Made by a program: the position numbers and the translations under genes. The notes beneath the pieces were generated by a model. That model had not been told where the DNA came from. It saw nothing but the letters and a program-made list of their open reading frames with translations, and did not search any database. A stretch of 64,000 bases of DNA, taken from Dinoroseobacter sp042096155. Lineage in GTDB: Bacteria > Pseudomonadota > Alphaproteobacteria > Rhodobacterales > Rhodobacteraceae. The stretch lies in the NCBI GenBank assembly GCA_042096155.1, contig JBELMC010000002.1:1-64000 (forward strand). The letters are read 5' to 3'. This document shows positions 61,720 to 64,000 of this stretch, in pieces; within the stretch, counting starts at the first letter, position 1, and each line of letters starts with the position of its first letter.

Positions 61720-62300
61720 TTTTTGATCCATTATATGCATTTGTTTTCGCCGGGTTATTTACGCCCGGGCCAAACGTGATTCTGTTGACCGCCAGTGGCG
61801 CGCGTTTTGGATTTCGTGCGACCTTGCCTCATGTTCTGGGCGTGGCTGCGGGTGTGGGCGTGACCTCGGGACTCACCGCTCTGGGCATGGGGGCGCTCTT
61901 ACTGGCTATGCCTGGTTTGACATTGGTGTTGAAAATCATTGCGACGGGGTGGATTTTGTGGATGGCCTTTAAGCTGATGACCGTGGCCCAGGCCAAGCGA
62001 CAGGCGGCTGAAGACGAACCTTGGGGGTTTTTCAGAGCGGTCTTGTTCCAGTGGGTGAACCCAAAAGTTTGGGCGATCGCCTCCGCGGCTTCGATCGGAT
62101 ACGCCGCAGGATTGCCACCTGCGCAAGAAGCTGCACGTTTGGCCAGCGCTTTTTCCGGTATTAACTTAGGCGTTTGCTTGTTCTGGAGCTTCGCTGGATC
62201 GCTTCTAACCTATCTTTTAAATTCCGACCGCGCCTGGAGCTTATTCAACGGTACCATGGCGTTGATGCTGACCGTCTCCGCCGTCATGGTCTTTGTGTAA
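61707..62300 (+). CDS. LysE/RhtB-family amino acid exporter
   Basis: 197 aa, about six helices, N-terminal FAGLFTPGPNVILLTASGAR is the LysE signature. Exported compound unknown. The start could be ATG 61707 or ATG 61716; the latter overlaps the preceding TGA (ATGA). No ribosome binding site decides. Confidence 0.85.
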   Translation: MSTMIFDPLYAFVFAGLFTPGPNVILLTASGARFGFRATLPHVLGVAAGVGVTSGLTALGMGALLLAMPGLTLVLKIIATGWILWMAFKLMTVAQAKRQAAEDEPWGFFRAVLFQWVNPKVWAIASAASIGYAAGLPPAQEAARLASAFSGINLGVCLFWSFAGSLLTYLLNSDRAWSLFNGTMALMLTVSAVMVFV

Positions 62301-62335
62301 TCAGCACCCTATATTGGCGCTGAGGATAGAGCCCC

Positions 62336-64000
62336 ATGTTTCGCTTTTTCGAAAATCTTGTAGACCCTTATGTGGATTACGTCGAAACGGACCGACCGCC
62401 GACGACATTGTTTGCGTTTTTGTGGGATTATGCGCAGCCATTCAAACATATGTTTGCCTGGGCAGCGGTGTTATCGATCGCCAGTGCGGCGGTCGAAATC
62501 GTCTTGCTGTTCTATATGGGCCGGGTCATCGATATGCTTGACGAGGTTGCACCTCGCGACGTTTTCGCGGTTCACGGAGCCGAGCTTTTGTTTTTGGTCG
62601 TGTTTATCTTGTTTCTGCGACCAATGGTGCAGACATTGGGCACGATTGTGCTCAACAACACGATTTTACCAAATTTTGGGGCCTTGGTGCGCTGGCGTGC
62701 GCATCGACAGGTGCTGCGCCAATCTGTCGGTTGGTTTGAGAATGACTTCGCTGGACGCATCGCCAACCGAATTATGCAGACGCCAGGAAGTGCCGGTGAC
62801 GCGGTGTTTCAGGTGTTTGATGCTTTGGCCTATGCCTTGGCTTATCTGGTCGGGGCCATTATTCTGCTGAGCACTTCAGATCCGCGCTTGGCTGTGCCGA
62901 TCCTGATTTGGTTTACGCTTTATCTGGTGCTTGTGGTGTGGACGGTGCAGCGTATTGGCCCCGCCAGCCAGGCCAGCGCCGATGCCCGATCCGAAGTCAC
63001 CGGGCGCGTTGTCGACAGCTATACGAACATCCACGCGGTCAAGATGTTTGCCCATCACGACAAAGAACTCGAGTACGCGAGGGAGAGCATCGAAAAGACG
63101 CGACAAACATTTGGCGCTGAGATGCGATTGTTTTCGATCATGGATATGGGATTGGTGGCCTTGAACGGCTTGCTGATTGTATCGGTGGTCGGGTGGTCGA
63201 TTTGGCTGTGGACAGAAGGGGTTGCGAGTGTTGGTGTTGTTGCTGCGGCGACGGCTTTGGCCCTGCGCTTGAACGCGATGACAGGCTGGATCATGTGGGC
63301 GGTTTCAAATTTTTTCCGCGCTTTGGGCGTTGTCGCTGAAGGGATGCAGACAATTTCGCAACCGATCACGCTTTTGAATTTACCGAATGCCAAGCCGCTA
63401 GAGATACACGAGGGACGACTGCGATTTGATGCGCTGACCCATCATTACGGGCGCCAGAGCGGCGGTTTGGGGCCACTGACATTGGATTTACAGCCGGGCC
63501 AAAAGGTTGGGCTTGTGGGCCGGTCCGGTGCTGGCAAGTCCACCTTGGTTAAACTTTTGCTACGGTTTTATGATGCTGATGCAGGCCGCATTTTTATTGA
63601 TCATCAGGACATCGCAAAGGTCACTCAAGACAGTTTGCGCGCCCAGATCGGGATGGTGCAGCAAGACAGTGCACTGCTGCACAGATCGGTGCGTGACAAC
63701 ATTTTATATGGGCGCCCCAATGCGACCGAAGCTGAGATGATAGAAGCCGCGATTAGGGCAGAGGCCCATGATTTCATTCTAGATCTTGAAGATCCCATGG
63801 GACGCAGCGGCTATGATGCCTTTGTCGGCGAACGCGGCGTGAAACTTTCTGGCGGGCAGCGACAGCGGATCACACTTGCGAGGGTGATCCTCAAAAATGC
63901 GCCAATCCTCGTTCTGGACGAAGCGACAAGTGCGCTCGACAGCGAGGTCGAGGCCGCGATTCAAAATACGCTCTATGGCGTAATGCAGGGCAAGACCGTG
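62336..64000 (+). CDS. ABC exporter, membrane and ATPase fused (3' cut by window edge)
   Basis: 555 codons visible, no stop before the right edge. Six-helix exporter domain (about 40-330) then ATPase domain: Walker A VGRSGAGKSTLVKLLLRFYD (about 393), Q-loop MVQQDS, signature LSGGQRQRITLARV, Walker B ILVLDEATSALDS. Homodimeric or heterodimeric lipid/drug/peptide exporter; the substrate is not evident. Confidence 0.93.
   Translation, partial: MFRFFENLVDPYVDYVETDRPPTTLFAFLWDYAQPFKHMFAWAAVLSIASAAVEIVLLFYMGRVIDMLDEVAPRDVFAVHGAELLFLVVFILFLRPMVQTLGTIVLNNTILPNFGALVRWRAHRQVLRQSVGWFENDFAGRIANRIMQTPGSAGDAVFQVFDALAYALAYLVGAIILLSTSDPRLAVPILIWFTLYLVLVVWTVQRIGPASQASADARSEVTGRVVDSYTNIHAVKMFAHHDKELEYARESIEKTRQTFGAEMRLFSIMDMGLVALNGLLIVSVVGWSIWLWTEGVASVGVVAAATALALRLNAMTGWIMWAVSNFFRALGVVAEGMQTISQPITLLNLPNAKPLEIHEGRLRFDALTHHYGRQSGGLGPLTLDLQPGQKVGLVGRSGAGKSTLVKLLLRFYDADAGRIFIDHQDIAKVTQDSLRAQIGMVQQDSALLHRSVRDNILYGRPNATEAEMIEAAIRAEAHDFILDLEDPMGRSGYDAFVGERGVKLSGGQRQRITLARVILKNAPILVLDEATSALDSEVEAAIQNTLYGVMQGKTV

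Noticed and set aside
1..64000. CRISPR arrays, insertion sequences, rRNA genes, prophage
   Set aside because: No regularly spaced direct repeats, transposase or integrase genes, or rRNA sequence were seen anywhere in the window.

Overview
The window is a nearly complete photosynthesis gene cluster (PGC) of an alphaproteobacterium of the Rhodobacteraceae, most likely a marine Roseobacter-group aerobic anoxygenic phototroph. This rests on protein families and gene order read from the sequence; no database search was possible. The main signs are a type-2 reaction centre with a tetraheme PufC subunit and no pufX, LH1 genes (pufBA) but no LH2 (puc) genes, an oxygen-dependent cyclase (acsF) with its small partner bciE, spheroidene-type carotenoid genes (crtCDEF with crtBI), and the PpaA(AerR)/PpsR regulator pair.

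Layout. 1-541: no recognisable gene. 542-5878 (minus): housekeeping operon rimP-nusA-ylxR-infB with a terminator-like hairpin in its leader. 6300-9511 (minus): acs and a proline iminopeptidase; 9586-10344 (plus): ubiG. 10404-26352 (minus): cytochrome c2, then the superoperon bchF-N-B-H-L-M-lhaA-puhA-B-C-bciE-acsF-puhE-hemA, listed in transcription order, in which most neighbours overlap by 1-11 nt. 26675-32975 (plus): ppaA-ppsR-bchG-orf428-bchP-idi. 33053-46229 (minus): the second superoperon crtE-crtF-bchC-X-Y-Z-pufQ-B-A-L-M-C, ending in strong hairpins, then dxs. 46336-48725 (plus): crtD-crtC, diverging from crtE. 48722-51824 (minus): crtI-crtB and tspO. From 51988 on the window is non-photosynthetic: glutaredoxin, a parS-like palindrome, a class IV aminotransferase with a sulfotransferase-like protein, argG, ilvA, an HPt protein facing a response regulator/PP2C phosphatase, two NUDIX hydrolases, hslO, a CCA-adding-type nucleotidyltransferase, a LysE-family exporter, and an ABC exporter cut by the right edge.

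How it works together. HemA starts tetrapyrrole synthesis. BchH, BchM, AcsF/BciE, BchLNB, BchF, BchXYZ, BchC, BchG and BchP carry it to bacteriochlorophyll a. Dxs, Idi and CrtE supply isoprenoid precursors, and CrtB/I/C/D/F build the carotenoid. PufBALMC and PuhA form the RC-LH1 complex, assembled with PufQ, LhaA, PuhB, PuhC and PuhE; the cytochrome c2 homologue can return electrons to PufC. Eight perfect TGT-N12-ACA sites, the PpsR/CrtJ operator form, lie only in front of bchF, ppaA, bchG, bchC, crtE/crtD and crtI, so the repression circuit can be read from the DNA. The Mg-chelatase subunits bchI and bchD, and also bchO, bchJ, bchE and crtA, are absent from the window.
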